64,000 bases of DNA, from assembly GCA_028826165.1 (NCBI GenBank), contig JAPDFW010000081.1, positions 948,501 to 1,012,500 on the forward strand, in the 5' to 3' direction. The DNA is from Anaeramoeba ignava. Lineage: Eukaryota > Metamonada > Anaeramoebidae. How positions within the stretch are numbered: position 1 is the first letter of the stretch; the number at the start of each line of letters is the position of its first letter. The position numbers and the translations under genes are program-made. The notes under the pieces are model-generated. The model searched no databases, had not been told where the DNA came from, and saw only the letters and a list, made by a program, of their open reading frames with translations. Shown here one piece after another: positions 47,112 to 60,487 of the stretch.

Positions 47112-50100
47112 TTAATTGTAAAAAAAATTTTGAGAATCAAAAGAATAATTCATATTCTTATTTTCATTTTTTAATTCATTTTTTAATTCATTTTTTAATT
47201 CATTTTTTAATTCATTTTGATTTGGATTTTGATTTGGATTGATAGAATTACGAAGTGAATTAATAAAATTAAATTGATCTTCAAAAATTTGATCAATTTG
47301 ATTTTTTTCATTATTTTCTTCTTTTCTATTGAATATTTTTTTTCCATTTTGATTTTCTAAAGCTTTTTTCATTTTTTCAATTGCTCCAAATTCTTGATTA
47401 AATTGATTCCATTCTTCTTGAATTAATTGTTTATCTTTTTGGAAATTTTGTTTTTGGGAAAGAAAATTATTCCATTTAGAATTCAAATCAAAATCCATAT
47501 TTAAATTATGAGTGTGATTTAAATTAAAATTATTATTTGAATTTCGAAGGTTTTTTTTTTGGATTAAATTTGGTGAAAATATTTTTCTTTCTTGATTTTG
47601 CAGTTTTAAATTGGAATCAAGATTATGATCGTTATCAATATTTTGCTTTAAAAAATCAAGTTGCTTTTTTTCTCGATCCAAATCAACATCGTATTGATTA
47701 ATTTCTTGACTAATTGAGTTGAGATAATTTTTTTGGGATTCAACTTTTTTTAAAACATTTTTGATTTTGTGTTTCTGGTTTTCAAATGGTTCTTTACAAT
47801 TATTTGGAGAAACATTAAATTGATAAGAATTTTGTTGATTTAAACTGATCTCATTTGGAGCCTCGCTATTTGGATATAAATTCAATCCATTTTGCAAGGG
47901 TTTTTTGGAAGCTATCTGTGCTTCTTTCAGTCTTTTCATCATGTTTGAAAACTGTTCTGCTCGATTTGCTGCAAGTAAATTTAGATCCTCCATTTCTTTT
48001 CTTCTTGATTTAAGATCATTTTGCAGATTTTTAATCTTGAACTCAATTTTCGCCTGCTCTTCAATCATATTTCTTTTCATTTCGTTAAATCGTTTTTGTT
48101 GATTTTGAAGTGATTGTTCCTTTTGATTCATTTCTTCTTTTTTTTCATTTAATTCTCCAAGAAGATTTGAGTACTGATTTTTTTGCGCTTCGTTTTCGAT
48201 AGATTGTTTGCGCACTTTAATCAGGTAAGTTTCTAGATCTTTTTCCATTGTTGATAAATGATTTTCGAAATCAGTTAAAGATTGAATTCTCTTTTCGAGT
48301 TTGAGATGTTTCTCTTTTAATTTATTGAGAAATTGTTCATTTTGGATTTTGGATTTCATCAAATTTTGTTGTTCGCTTTGGTATTGGGATATCATTTGGT
48401 TCAATTTCAGTTCTTTTGCGAATAACTCTTCTCTTTTTTGTTTGTACTCCTTTTTTTCTTTTGCAATATTTGCTTTTTCTTGTTCGAGAATTTGTTGTTT
48501 TTTTTCATTTTCCTCTTTAAGATTCATAACTTGTAATTTTTCATATTCAATTGTTTGTGTTTGTGTTTGTGTTTTATATTGAATCTGCTTGGAAAATTCA
48601 TCAGCATATCGATGAATTTGATTTTCTTTATTACTAAGTTCTTTTTGCAGTTCTTTAAGTTGTTTTTCCATTTGCAAATTTGTTTTGTGATGATTTTCCA
48701 TCACATTTTCTCGATTTTCAAGATCTTTTTGTTTTTGTTCTAATTTTTCTTCCCAAAGTTTGTTTTCTTGTTTCCTTTTCTCAAGTATTTCCATGTTTTC
48801 TTGGAAAGAATCCTTTGAATTGAGAAATTGTGTTTGTTCTTCCTTCATATTTATTCTCTTTTTTTGGATGTCGTTTCGGATTGTTTCAAGATTTTGTTTT
48901 TCTTCTTGAATTTGCTTTAAAATTCCTTCGTTTTCTTGCTTGATTTGCTCTATTGTTTTTAAATGTTGTTCCGAAATGAAAAGTTTTTCTTTTGAATCCT
49001 TTTCTAATTGTTGAATAAATTCATTCCTTTTTTGTAAATTTGTTTTGAATTCTTGCAATTTAGAAACTTGGATTTGACTTTGCTTTTCTTTTGATTCCAA
49101 TTCTCTTTGTTTTTGCGTCATTTCTTCAAATTTTTTGCAAATAATTTGTTCTTTTTGTGAAATTTCTTGTTCTTTTCTCATCAACTCTTGTTGTTTTTGC
49201 TTTTCATAATTAATAATTTCTTCTTTCTTTTTTTGTATTTCGTTTTTCTGTTCTTCGAGCACTTGTTTTTGGTTTTCCAAAATAGAGCTTTGGCTGGAAA
49301 AATATTGTCGATCTTTTTCGACTTGAATTTTTTGTTGTTGGAAATTTTCCATTTCTGAATCGATTTGTTGTCTTTTGTTTTCAATTTGCAGAGATTGTTT
49401 TTGGATTTTTTGATACATCAAATCAAATTGTTTTGTTTTTTGTTCCAAATTTTGTTCTTTTTGATGAATTTGCCAAGCTTTTTGTTTCCATTTTGATTTT
49501 TTTTGATTGATTTTATTTTCACTTTCCAAAATTTCCTTTCTTTTTTCTTCTACATCTAGATTAATTGTTTTGATCTCATTAAGATCATTGAAAATTTGAT
49601 TTTCTTTTTCAGATAATAATTTCTCTTTAGAATGATTATCCTGCAATATTTGGTTCATTTCCGATTGCCTTTCAGAAATTTGGTTTTCTTTTTTTTGTAT
49701 TTCATTATTAATTTCTTCAAGCTCAATTAATTTTTTATTGATTTCTTTGTTTTCTTTTTGTATTTGTTGTTTTTGGAATGAAATTTGGTTTTCTTGTTCT
49801 TTGATTTTTCTTTCTCTTTTGAGAATATCTTCTTGTAAATTTTGATAATTAAAAAAGTCTTTTTTTGTTTGTTCTAGTTTATTATTGATTTCATATTCTT
49901 TTTTATTCAATAGAATTGATTGTTTTGTTAATTGTTTAGTGATTTGTTCAAGTTTTCTTTCTGTTTGAACTATTTTTTGTTCTCTTTCTATAATATTCTT
50001 TTCTTTTTGTAAAATTGTATTTTCTCTTTCGCTTATGCTTTGGTTTAAAATGTTATGAGCATTTTCTAGGGAGAAGATGCCATTTCCAAATTGATTTTCA

Positions 50101-50615
50101 AATTGATTTTCATTTTGAATTTGATTTTGATTTTCAAATTGATTTTTAAATTGATTTTTAAATTCATTTTCAAATTGATTTCCAAATTGATTTTTAAATT
50201 GATTTTTAAATTGATTTTGATTTTTAAATTGATTTTCAAATTGATTTTGATTTTGAATTTGATTTTCATTTTTAAATTCATTTTTAAATTGATTTTTATT
50301 TTGAATTTGATTTTTAAATTCATTTCCAAATTGATTTTCATTTTGATTTTTAAATTGATTTTTAAATTGATTTTCATTTTCAAATTGATTTTGATTTTTA
50401 AATTCATTTTCAAATTGATTTTTAAATTGATTTTTATTTTTAAATTGATTTTCAAATTGATTTTCATTTTTAAATTCATATTCAAATTGATTTTCATTTT
50501 GAATTTGATTTTGATTTTCAAATTGATTTTTAAATTGATTTTCATTTTGATTTTGATTTTTAAATTGATTTTCCTTGTTAAAATTTGAATAAAATTTTAA
50601 ATAATTTTCTTCCAT
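47112..50615 (-). CDS. large coiled-coil protein with KNQFENQF repeats
   Basis: A single uninterrupted frame of 1167 residues. Residues about 15-175 are an Asn/Gln/Phe/Lys repeat (units such as [13 protein letters not shown]). From about residue 185 to 960 the sequence is continuous Lys/Glu/Gln heptads, including an [17 protein letters not shown] start and many LEQKxKELENxE segments; this predicts a very long coiled coil. The C-terminal 200 residues are Asn/Leu-rich with a short ELKN repeat. No enzyme motif is seen. Candidates are a Golgin, centrosomal or cytoskeletal scaffold, but none is recognisable by name. No introns. Confidence 0.8.
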   Translation of the reverse strand: MEENYLKFYSNFNKENQFKNQNQNENQFKNQFENQNQIQNENQFEYEFKNENQFENQFKNKNQFKNQFENEFKNQNQFENENQFKNQFKNQNENQFGNEFKNQIQNKNQFKNEFKNENQIQNQNQFENQFKNQNQFKNQFKNQFGNQFENEFKNQFKNQFENQNQIQNENQFENQFGNGIFSLENAHNILNQSISERENTILQKEKNIIEREQKIVQTERKLEQITKQLTKQSILLNKKEYEINNKLEQTKKDFFNYQNLQEDILKRERKIKEQENQISFQKQQIQKENKEINKKLIELEEINNEIQKKENQISERQSEMNQILQDNHSKEKLLSEKENQIFNDLNEIKTINLDVEEKRKEILESENKINQKKSKWKQKAWQIHQKEQNLEQKTKQFDLMYQKIQKQSLQIENKRQQIDSEMENFQQQKIQVEKDRQYFSSQSSILENQKQVLEEQKNEIQKKKEEIINYEKQKQQELMRKEQEISQKEQIICKKFEEMTQKQRELESKEKQSQIQVSKLQEFKTNLQKRNEFIQQLEKDSKEKLFISEQHLKTIEQIKQENEGILKQIQEEKQNLETIRNDIQKKRINMKEEQTQFLNSKDSFQENMEILEKRKQENKLWEEKLEQKQKDLENRENVMENHHKTNLQMEKQLKELQKELSNKENQIHRYADEFSKQIQYKTQTQTQTIEYEKLQVMNLKEENEKKQQILEQEKANIAKEKKEYKQKREELFAKELKLNQMISQYQSEQQNLMKSKIQNEQFLNKLKEKHLKLEKRIQSLTDFENHLSTMEKDLETYLIKVRKQSIENEAQKNQYSNLLGELNEKKEEMNQKEQSLQNQQKRFNEMKRNMIEEQAKIEFKIKNLQNDLKSRRKEMEDLNLLAANRAEQFSNMMKRLKEAQIASKKPLQNGLNLYPNSEAPNEISLNQQNSYQFNVSPNNCKEPFENQKHKIKNVLKKVESQKNYLNSISQEINQYDVDLDREKKQLDFLKQNIDNDHNLDSNLKLQNQERKIFSPNLIQKKNLRNSNNNFNLNHTHNLNMDFDLNSKWNNFLSQKQNFQKDKQLIQEEWNQFNQEFGAIEKMKKALENQNGKKIFNRKEENNEKNQIDQIFEDQFNFINSLRNSINPNQNPNQNELKNELKNELKNELKNENKNMNYSFDSQNFFYN

Positions 50616-50943
50616 TTTTAAAATAATAAAAATAATAAAAATAATAATAAATCCAAATTCTAAAATTGTTTTCTAAAATTATCCAAAATTTTTATCAAAG
50701 AAAAAAGAACAAAAATAAAAAATAAAAAATAAAAAGGAAAGAGAAAATAAAATTGATTGAAAAAAAAAAATAAGGAAATTAAAGTTGAAAAAAAAAAAAG
50801 ATAAAAAGTGACAATTACATAAAAAGAAAAGAAAAAAAAAAAGAAAAGAAAAAATGACATTTACAAATTCTCCTTTTGTTTTTTTAAAAAAAAAAAAAAT
50901 TTTTTTTTCCACTTTTTGAAAAACAAAACAAAACAAAATAAAA
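50616..50943. other. spacer with A-rich runs
   Basis: 328 bases, mostly polypurine on the + strand, with TTCCACTTTTT at 50907-50917. No gene is seen. Confidence 0.5.
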
Positions 50944-53422
50944 TCACAAAAAAGAAATCAAATTTGAAGAATCGACAACAGAATGAGCCAAACGGTAATT
51001 AAAAGAAGAATACTTATACAATTCAAAGTAATCAAAAGCGTCTTTTAGATGATAAAAAGTATCATAAGAAACATCTTGAGGAAAATCATCTGAATAAAGA
51101 TATCTAACGAAAGCAGAAATGGATTGAGTAGATCTTCCACAATAATCATTGACTTGTCCAGATTCATCTTTGACAACAGAAAACATATTATAAAATAATT
51201 TGGTTCTTGCCATTAAAATCAACTTGTGAACTTTTATTTTATTTCCTGTTTTTGGTTCAACAATTGAAAAATCTTTTGTTTCTTCATCTAAATAAAGCTC
51301 TTTTAAATCCTTTAAAATTCCTTTACTTCCTTTTTTTTCTTCGAAATTGATCTCCATTTTTTCGCAAAATTCTTCGATTTTTTCTTGATTTTCTGGTACA
51401 TATCCTGAATAAATGAATTCAAGTATTTCTTCGACTTCTTCTTTTGTTTTTTGTGCAAATATTCCATTCATTTTCCCAATTTTTTCTTTTCCAATCCGTA
51501 TTTTCAAAAGTAAATAATGAACTGAAATTTTTCCATCTTTGCAATTAATTGTAAAATCAGTTAGTTCTCTTTTTTTGCAAAATTTCCTCATTTCACGGAT
51601 AATTGGTTGAAATTCCCTCAAAGTTTTGCGTACTTCTTTATTCTTTGCTAAATCAATAGGTGTGCATTTCTTTATTTTGATTTTGAAATCAAATTAAATT
51701 AAATTAAATTAAATCAAATTAAATCAAATCAAATCAAATCAAATCAAATTAAATCAAATCAAATTAAATCAAATCAAATCAAATCAAATCAAATTAAATT
51801 AAATTAAATCAAATTAAATGATTAATTACTTTCTAATTTACATTCAATAAATTCATTTTCTTAATCATTTTATCATTTATTTTTATTTACATTCTTTTAG
51901 AAATTGAAAAATATTATATTTTTCTAAATAAATATTCATATTCCAAAATTATTAATCATTTATACATTAATTGCAAATACATCTGCTCCTGCAGCTATTA
52001 ATATTTTAATTATACTTTTTTCATAATTATTTTCACAAGCATCATGAAGTGGTGTTTGATTCTAGAAAAGAAAAAATAAATAAAACATTTATATGTATTT
52101 TGTATTATTGTTTTATTAAAAAGGGAATCATAATTATATCAATATTTATAATTACAAACTATCAAAAGAAATTTTTTTGTTATTTTTAATTAAAATTAAA
52201 TGATAATATAATATTTACTTTCTAAATGATTTTTTTATTAGAAAAAGAAAAACCCATGATTTAAAAATTTTTTTGAAATTAAATTTACATCTTTATTGTT
52301 TACAAAACTTCCTGCTTCTAATAATAACTTAATTAATTTTGGATCAGCTTTACTTTTTATTGCAATTTGCAAAGGATTCCATTTCTTAATTTTAAAAAGA
52401 AAAAAATTTTTTTTTTTTCAAGATTTAAAAATTTCCTCTATTTTCCAAAAAATTTTTAATTTGGAAAGTTTTTTTTTTACATACTAAAAAAAAGGAATTG
52501 ATTTAATTTTTTAATTTTAAAATGAATAAATAAATAAATTTACTTCCTAACCAAAAAGAATTGTGAGAAAACAGAATAAAATTTAATAATTTTTTTTTTG
52601 ATTTTTTTGATTTTTTTGATTTTTTTGATATAAACATTTTTTGAATTGATATTAGCACCAGAAACTAATAAAAATCTTATCACTTCAATAGGAGCCTTTT
52701 TAAAACAAGCATAATGAAGAGGAGAATAATTCTTAACAATTTATAAAAAGATTCAAAAATTAAAATGAATGAAACTATTTTATAAAAGTTGTCAAAAATA
52801 ATACATACTATAAATGATAAATTTAAACAAGAAATTAAATTATTTAAATTTAAAAAAGAAATTTCCAATTTAATTTACTTTCTAAAATGTGTTTTAAAAA
52901 ATTTAATCAAAAAATAATCAGTTTTTCTTTTTCTTTTTTTTATTTTTGGATTGTAAATTTAATCATATTTTAATCATACAGTTTTTGCATTAACATTAGC
53001 ACCAGCAGAAATTAATAATTTAATAATATCTTCATTGGGATTATTTTCACATGCAAAATGAAGTGCTGTTTGTTTCTATAATTAATAATTTAAATATTTT
53101 TTTTTTCATTTTAAAATTAAAATAAAATTAAATTAAATTTTTACATATTCCTATTAAGAAAAGAAAATTGAATTAAATTTAATTTAGGTTTATTTTAAAA
53201 AAAAAATTTAATAAAAAATAAGTTTACTCCCTTAAAAAAAAGCATTCAAAAAACGTTTCATCAGGAATTATTTTTAAATGAAAAATGTCAAAAATAAAAC
53301 AAGAAAAAGAAAAAATTTTTTTTAATTTTTACAAAAGGTTTATCAATATTAGAAATTTGTTTTAAAAGTTTTTTTAATTTATAAATCTTATTTTGAGCAA
53401 TACAATCAAAAATAGTTGACAT
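50944..53422 (-). CDS. ankyrin repeat plus BTB protein
   Basis: Six exons (53333-53422, 52980-53075, 52636-52731, 52289-52384, 51966-52061, 50944-51669) give 399 residues. Exons 2-5 are each exactly 96 bases, phase 0 on both sides, and each codes one 32-residue ankyrin repeat (KQTALHFACENN, NYSPLHYACFKK, KWNPLQIAIKSK, NQTPLHDACENN). A partial repeat (KCTPIDLAKNKEV) starts the last exon. Two BTB-like segments follow: TDFTINCKDGKISVHYLLL with EILEFIYSGYVPE, and KDFSIVEPKTGNKIKVHKLI with FVRYLYSDDFPQD. Such proteins are usually protein-interaction or CUL3 adaptors; the substrate is unknown. Confidence 0.88.
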
Positions 53423-53534
53423 AATGAAATTTTACAACAAAAGAAAAAAGAAAAAAGAAAAAATGATTTTTTTATTTTTTTTTTTCTTTTTAAATTTTTT
53501 TTTTATTATTTAAAAATAGAGAACGAAAAAAATC

Positions 53535-53546
53535 AAAAAAGTGGAA
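53535..53546 (-). promoter_or_regulatory. downstream motif TTCCACTTTTTT
   Basis: On the minus strand, about 36 bases after the TOG gene stop codon. Confidence 0.4.
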
Positions 53547-53581
53547 AAAAATTTTATTTCCTTTTCTTTCTTTAACAGGAT

Positions 53582-56500
53582 TCATTTTATTAAAGCTTTT
53601 TGAATGACACTTTTCTCAAAATTAGAAATAATAGGATCATTTAAGAAATCAATAAAATTTGGATCATTTTGAGAAAAAATAATGAGTGATTTTTTTGCTC
53701 CTTCTCTAGATTTTGGGTTTCCTTGTTGAAGAAGAAAAACAATTGATTGAAACAGTTTTTGGTTTTCTTTAAAAGAAAGTAAAATAATTGGATTTTTTTC
53801 AAGAATTTTTGCAATTAAGATTGAAACAAAACCTCTTGATTGAGGATTTTTATGATATGATTGAAATAACAAAGAAGAAAGAACTTTTTCTTGAGATAAT
53901 TTTTTAGTCAGTAAATCAAGTGCATCAAATGATTGTTTGGCTATAAACCGATTACTATCAGCTGTTCTTGTTACTAAAATTGGCATTATAACTTCAATTG
54001 TAGAATCCATTTCTGTTTTCATATTCATTATTAATTCAGAAATACACTTGATTCCTGCTCTTGATACTTTAGATCTTAAACTTTCACAATGTTGCATAAC
54101 TAAAATGATAATTTTGCTTAATTGCTCCAAAAGAGGTTTATGATTTTTGAAATGAGATAATTCAACTAACCTTTCCAAACCTAAATATTTATTATTTAAT
54201 ATTTGATATTTAATATTATTTAATAAAAAATACCTTCAATTTGTTTACTCCAACTTTCACTTTTTAAATCTTTGAAAATCTCTTTTATTTCTTGATCCAT
54301 AAATTTATTATCATAAAATTCATCATCTTCATCTTTTTCTTTCTTTTTCTCTAATGATTTTGTTCTTTTTTGATCATGTTTTTCTTTCCAACTTCTTTGA
54401 TTTTTGATCTCCTTTTTTTGTGAAATTTTTTCTTTATTGTTTTCTTGTGAATTTGTTTTTTGAATTGAGAGATCTATTTCAAATTGGTTTAAACTTGTGG
54501 AAATTTTTGTGTTTTGAATAGATTGTTCTTCTTGATTTGAAATACTTTGGATTTCAGAATTTTCATCATTTGGAAGAGAAAAGAAAAAAGAATTATCTTG
54601 GATTTGTTTCAAAGTTTGTTGTGGTTTTTGAAGAAGGGATTTTTTAGAATTTTGATTTGATTTTATTTCTTGGATAAAATTTTCATTTTTTGAAGTTAAT
54701 TTTGGATCATAATTTTCATTTTGAAAAGTGGAATTAGGAAATAATCGATTAACAAAAGTATTTGTCTCTTCTTTTTTTTTGATTTTGAATCTTTTGAGTT
54801 TTAAGTTGACTTTTTCTGTATTTTTTGGTAAAGTTTGAAAAGGTGTGCTTTGTTGAATTTGTTCATTTTTTTTCAAATTATTTTGATTTGTTTGATCAAA
54901 AAGCAAATTAAATTTTTTTATTGGATTAAAATTGAAGTTTGGAATTTGGAGTGATCTGCTTCTATTAACAGAAGAATTTTGATTTTCATTTTGATTTTCA
55001 AATTGATTTTGATTTTCAATTTGATTTTGATTTTGATTTTCATTTTGATTTTCAAATTGATTTTGATTTTCAATTTGATTTTGATTTTGAATTTGATTTT
55101 GATTTTGATTTTGATTTTGATTTTCAATTTGATTTTGATTTTGATTTTCATTTTGATTTTGATTTTGATTTTGATTTTGATTTTGATTTTGATTTTGATT
55201 TTCAATTTGATTTTGATTTTGATTTTGATTTTGATTTTGATTTTGATTTTGATTTTGATTTTGATTTTGATTTTGATTTTGATTTTGATTTTGATTTTGA
55301 TTTTGATTTTGATTTTTGATTTTGATTTTGATTTTGATTTTGATTTTTGATTTTGATTTTGATTTTGATTTTGATTTTGATTTTGATTTTGATTTTGATT
55401 TTGATTTTGATTTTGATTTTGATTTTGATTTTGATTTTTGATTTTGATTTTTTGATTTTGATTTTGATTTTGATTTTGATTTTGATTTTTGATTTTGATT
55501 TTGATTTTGATTTTGATTTTGATTTTTGATTTTCATTTTGATTTTGATTTTGATTTTTGATTTGATTTTGATTTTGATTTTGATTTTGATTTTGATTTTG
55601 ATTTTGATTTTGATTTTGATTTTGATTTTGATTTTTATTTTGATTTTGATTTTGATTTTGATTTTGATTTTGATTTTGATTTTGATTTTGATTTTGATTT
55701 TGATTTTGATTTTGATTTTGATTTTGATTTTGATTTTGATTTTGATTTTGATTTTGATTTTGATTTTGATTTTGATTTTGATTTTGATTTTGAGATTTTG
55801 AATTTTGATTTTGATTTTGATTTTTATTTTGATTTTGATTTTGATTTTGATTTTGATTTTGATTTTGATTTTGATTTTGATTTTGATTTTGATTTTGATT
55901 TTGATTTTGATTTTGATTTTGATTTTGATTTTGATTTTGATTTTTGATTTTGATTTTGATTTTTGATTTTGATTTTGATTTGATTTTGATTTTGATTTTG
56001 ATTTTGATTTTGATTTTGATTTTGATTTTGATTTTGATTTTGATTTTGATTTTGATTTTTGATTTTGATTTTGATTTTGATTTTGATTTTGATTTTGATT
56101 TTGATTTTGATTTTGATTTTGATTTTGATTTTGATTTTGATTTTGATTTTGATTTTGATTTTGAATTTGATTTTGATTTTCAATTTGATTTTGATTTTGA
56201 TTTTGATTTTGATTTTGAATTTGATTTAGATTTTTTGAAGGATTAAGAATATTGTGAAGGTCTGAAATATTGATATTTTGATCCACTCTTTCATTGAAAC
56301 TGAAACATTTCTTTCTTGATTGAGTAAGAAAAAATTTAAAATCAAAATTTGGTTTATTGAAAGTAGAAATAATTGATTTAATTTGATTCACTTTTTGAGA
56401 AGAAAGAAACAAGGAATCTATTGATTGATTAAATTCTTGAGATCCAATTTTGGCTTTAATAATGTTCAATAACTTCAAACAATGATTCATTTTATTCAAA

Positions 56501-57116
56501 ATTTCCCTGTTTTGATCTTCATCATTTAGTTGTAATTGATAACAAAAAGAATTTGGATCTGAAACTCCATTTTCAATATCAAACCAGATCAAGATTGGTT
56601 GAACCAAAAAAAAGATCAAGTTGGAAAATTGAACATTTTTAGAAGAAATTCTTTCATCTTTGAGAATAAAAGTGAAAATTCCAACAACAACTTCATGATA
56701 TTCTTGGAAACTTGAAATGATGGAAAAAACAAGATTTGGAGAAGTATTAATTGCCAATTTGTGAATTAATGAAAAGAGTTTGATTTTAATTGTTATTGAT
56801 TGAGTTTTTTTTGCCTTTTCATAAAGTGAACTCAATAAATTTAAAAGTTGTTTAGATACTTTTGAACCTAATTTTGTAATTAAGAAATCAAATGAATCCA
56901 AAATGATCAAACTGACATGAAAATTGTTTTCATTTAACAAGATATTAAGATTTTCTATTACGAATTGAATATTGTTATTGAGAATATCTACTTTGTCAAT
57001 ATTAAAGATTTTTTGGAATATTCTTTAGCAGCATTTGATTTTAAATGAAAGTCTTGAGAAAAAATATTTTGTGGAATTTGGAAATTGTTTTTTTGATTAA
57101 TTAAATTTGAGATCAT
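53582..57116 (-). CDS. TOG-array protein, crescerin/TOGARAM-like
   Basis: Two exons (54234-57116 and 53582-54180) give about 1160 residues if one base is restored near 57010-57030. There, an early frame MISNLINQKNNFQIPQNIFSQ runs to KSLILTK-TAG and the adjacent frame continues NIDKVDILNNN; the site is an A6 run. HEAT/TOG-like helices occur at both ends, the C-terminal one reading SRAGIKCISELIMNMKTEMDSTIEVIMPILVTRTADSNRFIAKQ in pieces, close to the last TOG of crescerins, which act on axonemal tubulin. Residues about 245-660 are a CAAAAT hexamer tract that changes between Asn-Gln, Lys-Ser and Lys-Ile. Confidence 0.8.
54970..56235 (-). repeat. CAAAAT coding array open in all three frames
   Basis: About 1.25 kb of CAAAAT hexamers in the sense strand. 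Frame 0 codes Gln-Asn, frame 1 Lys-Ile and frame 2 Lys-Ser, none with a stop. One-base indels switch the product along the tract. The net shift returns to the correct frame on leaving. Confidence 0.92.
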
Positions 57117-57464
57117 TTATTTTTAATAATAAAAAAAAGATCAAAAAAAAAGAAAAAGAAAAATGAAAAAAATTTTTTTTTGGATTGTTTTTTTTTTGTT
57201 TTTTTTTGACATTTACAATAAGAGAAAGAGAAAAAGAAAAGAAAAGAAAAACAAAACAAAAGAAAAGAAAAGAAAACTTTTTTGGATTAACTTTTTTTAA
57301 TGATTGTGTTGAAATTTCTTTTACTTTTTTGATTTTCATTAATGAAAAGAAAAACGAAAAAAAGTGGAAAATTGGAGAAAAAGAAAAAAAGAAGAAAGAA
57401 AAAAAGAAGAAAAGAAGAAAAGAAAAGAAAAGAAAAGAAATGAGAAAAAAAAGAGAAGAATTAA
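57117..57464. other. polypurine spacer
   Basis: 348 bases, largely A and G on the + strand (57215-57275 and 57340-57462), so a long pyrimidine tract directly after the DUF4139 stop codon in its sense. Contains AAAAAAAGTGGAA at 57357-57369. Confidence 0.6.
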
Positions 57465-60210
57465 TTATTTTTTTTCTGATTCAACTTTGACATCAGTTGA
57501 GAAACTTAAGTTATAAATTCTAGAACGAAGATCTGATTCAAGAGTATCTTTTTTTGAGCGGAGGTCTTTTAATTGAGCACGAAGATTATTCAAACGGTCT
57601 TCATCAGTTGAGAGTCTCTTAATATAACGTTGTCTCAAAGTTTTTTCTGTTGAAGATTCACCAAGAGCATTAAGATTTTCACGGAGTCTTGAATGGTCGT
57701 TTTCGATTTCAGAGACTTCATTTTGAGCGTTTGAAATTTGAGTTTGAAGCTCAGCAATTTGTTCTCTCAAATTAACAAATCCCATTAAGACTTCTCTTGT
57801 TTTATCATCAATATATTTTTTGCTAATCCAGATTCCAACTTGATTTGAATCAAAAGAAGATAATGAATGAGTTTGTGATTGTTTTCCCTTTTCTGACACA
57901 ACGAACCGTTTTGTTTCATTTGGTTCAAGATCCATTCGGAATCTGTAGAAGTTTTCAGTCTTTTCAACAGGCTGAGGAGTGTCGACAAGATCCCATCCTT
58001 TATTGAATCGATGTTCCAAGAAAAGATCCACTTTTTTGCTTCCTTTGTTGCTTATATTGTAAATTTTGTGTGAAATTTGGTAGTAATAAAGATATAAATA
58101 ACCGCTTGAAATTTGTGCAAAATGAACATCTTCGGTTGTGCTGTCATTATCGATACTGATATTCATTGAAAGCTCGACAGCAAACGGAATCACTTTTTCA
58201 TCACCAGGTTTCATTGTGTCGATCATTGCCTCTCCGAGATAGTTTTCTTCTTCGTAAATTGTAGCTGGTCCACCTTCTAATGTGAGTCCAAGATTATTTT
58301 TGAAAAGTAATGAACTCATTGGATTTTTATCTCGAATTTCTTGGTTATAAACAGCAACTCTTTTTCCTTCGAATGGTTCTTGAAGAATTGAAACCAACGC
58401 TGATTGGTTACGTTTGACTGTAACAGGAACGCTTATATCATATGAGAAAAGATCTGCTGCTTCAGATTTGCGTAATTGAACTTGTGGAATTGCTGTCAGT
58501 GCTTTTTCTCGTGAGCGAAGTTCTTCGTGATGATAGAAATCGGCTTGTCTTCCCATTCCTGATTTTTGGGCTGAGTAGCGTGGCATTGAATTTGATTCTA
58601 ATGTTGGTGGTGCGTATGCTTGTTCTTGTTCTATTTTGACTTCGGGTCTTTTTTTGTAAATTGGATTGTAAAGATCATGTGTAAAAGAGACAGGAAGTCC
58701 TGAAACAAGAGAAAGCTAATTAAAATTAAAATTAAATTAAAATAAAATTAAAATTAAAATAAAATTAAAATTAAAATTAAAATTAAAATTAAAATTAAAA
58801 TTAAAATAAAAATAAAATTAAATTGAAAAAAATAAATTAAAATTAAATAAAAAAAAATTAAAATAAAATTAAATAAAATTAAATAAAAAGTGGAACATCA
58901 ATTATTATTTAATATAAATTATTTTTTTTTTCTTCTTAATTACAGTAACATCTTTCCAATCTTCTTCAGTTGTATTACTATTTTTTTTTATTTAAAAAAT
59001 AATTAATAATAAAAATAAATTAGTTATTTTTTTTATTAAAAATGGAAAAAAATAATCCAAATTTGAAATTTACTCAACTAAAGCCCATCCTTGAATTACA
59101 GCTTTCTTTTCCTTATCAAAGATAATTCTATAAGAAGTTTTCCAAACAGGCATCTAAAAAATTAAAATTAAAATTAAAATTAAAATTAAAATTAAAATTA
59201 AAATTAAAAATTAAAATAAAAATTAAATTAAAATTAAAATTAAATAACATAGCTTGCTAAAATTTCACGTTTTCCTTCTCCTCGTGCAAATATAGTTAAT
59301 TTCTTTAAATCCTTCTTTTTTGAATTGATAAGAATTTCAAGTAAATGTTTTAAATCTTCAACAATATAATCATCAAGGAATTTAATTGATTGAATTTCAT
59401 CCAAATCATAAGAAGCAATTTTCAAAGCAGTTGTAAGTAAAGTAATTTGGATTTTATCAATAGAAACATTCCCTTCTGTTCTTGTATGTGTTTGAATTCC
59501 TGTAACTTGTCCAGTAACCTTTAATTAAATTATAAAATAAATTAAATTATAAATTAAATTAAATTATAAATTAAATTAAATTAAATTATAAATTAAATTA
59601 TAAATTAAATTTTGTTTTTCGTTTTTAATTACTTTTTTTTTGGATGTAATTGCAAGTTCTATTTTTGTTCCTTTTAATTGAGAAAGAAGTCCTGTCAAAC
59701 AATTTCTTGCGGGAATATGAATTGAAATATCTTCAAGTTGCTTATCGATTGGTTTTGTACTTTCATAAGAAACCTAAATTATAATAAATATAAAAAAATT
59801 TTATATTAATTTTATATTAATTTAATTGTTTTTTTTTTGTTTGTTTGGAAGTTCCAAATTTAAATTTACACTGCTAATTCTTCCTCCTTTTAAATCAAAA
59901 ACACTTAAAGACTGGAATAAAAATGAAAAAAATTAAAGCAAAATAAAATATATAATCCATTAGTTTTTTTTGTTTGTTTGTTTTTGATTGAAAAAAAATT
60001 TTTTTGCTTTTTTTTATTACTTTTAAAACATCATCCATTTCTGTTTTTCTGAAAGAGAGATTAAGAACAGCATCATTTTCAACTTCAGCCATTCTTTCGA
60101 AATAACCAACCTATTTAATTATTTAATTAATTATTTATTAATTTTAATTATTAATTTTTTATTTATTTATTTACTCCATGTTTAAATAAAACAATTTTTT
60201 GAACTTTCAT
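57465..60210 (-). CDS. DUF4139 family protein (mucoidy-inhibitor-like)
   Basis: Eight exons (60175-60210, 60021-60110, 59870-59911, 59633-59773, 59249-59518, 59074-59153, 58944-58977, 57465-58715) give 647 residues. Family blocks are visible in order: MKVQKIVLFKHGVGYFER, FRKTEMDDVLKSLSVFDL, CLTGLLSQLKGTKIEL, MPVWKTSYRIIF, QGWALVDNTTEEDWKDV, LSLVSGLPVSFTHDLYNP, then a beta-rich C-terminal domain (FEGKRVAVYNQE, LTLEGGPATIYEEENYLGE) and a terminal coiled coil. The family is widespread in bacteria and protists; biochemical function is not established. Introns are short A/T repeats. Confidence 0.85.
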
Positions 60211-60487
60211 TAGAAAAGAATAAGAAAAGAAAAAAATGAAAAAAAAATTTAAAGTTGGATCTGTCTTTTAAATTAAAAAATTTTTTTTTTGCTTTTTTTC
60301 TTACTTTAAGAAATTAAATAAAATTCTTAATTTAAAATTAAAATTAAAATTAAAAATTAAAATTAAAAATTAAAATAAAACATTTTTTTTTTCGCCTTTT
60401 TAAATTAATAAATAAAAAAAATTTATTTTTATTTTTTCTCCTTTTATTTTTCATTTTTTTTTTCCAATTTAAAATTTAAAATTTAAA
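60211..60487. promoter_or_regulatory. divergent promoter, DUF4139 and methyltransferase genes
   Basis: 277 bases between start codons, with CATTTTTT units near both ATGs and a short AAATTA patch in the middle. Confidence 0.45.
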
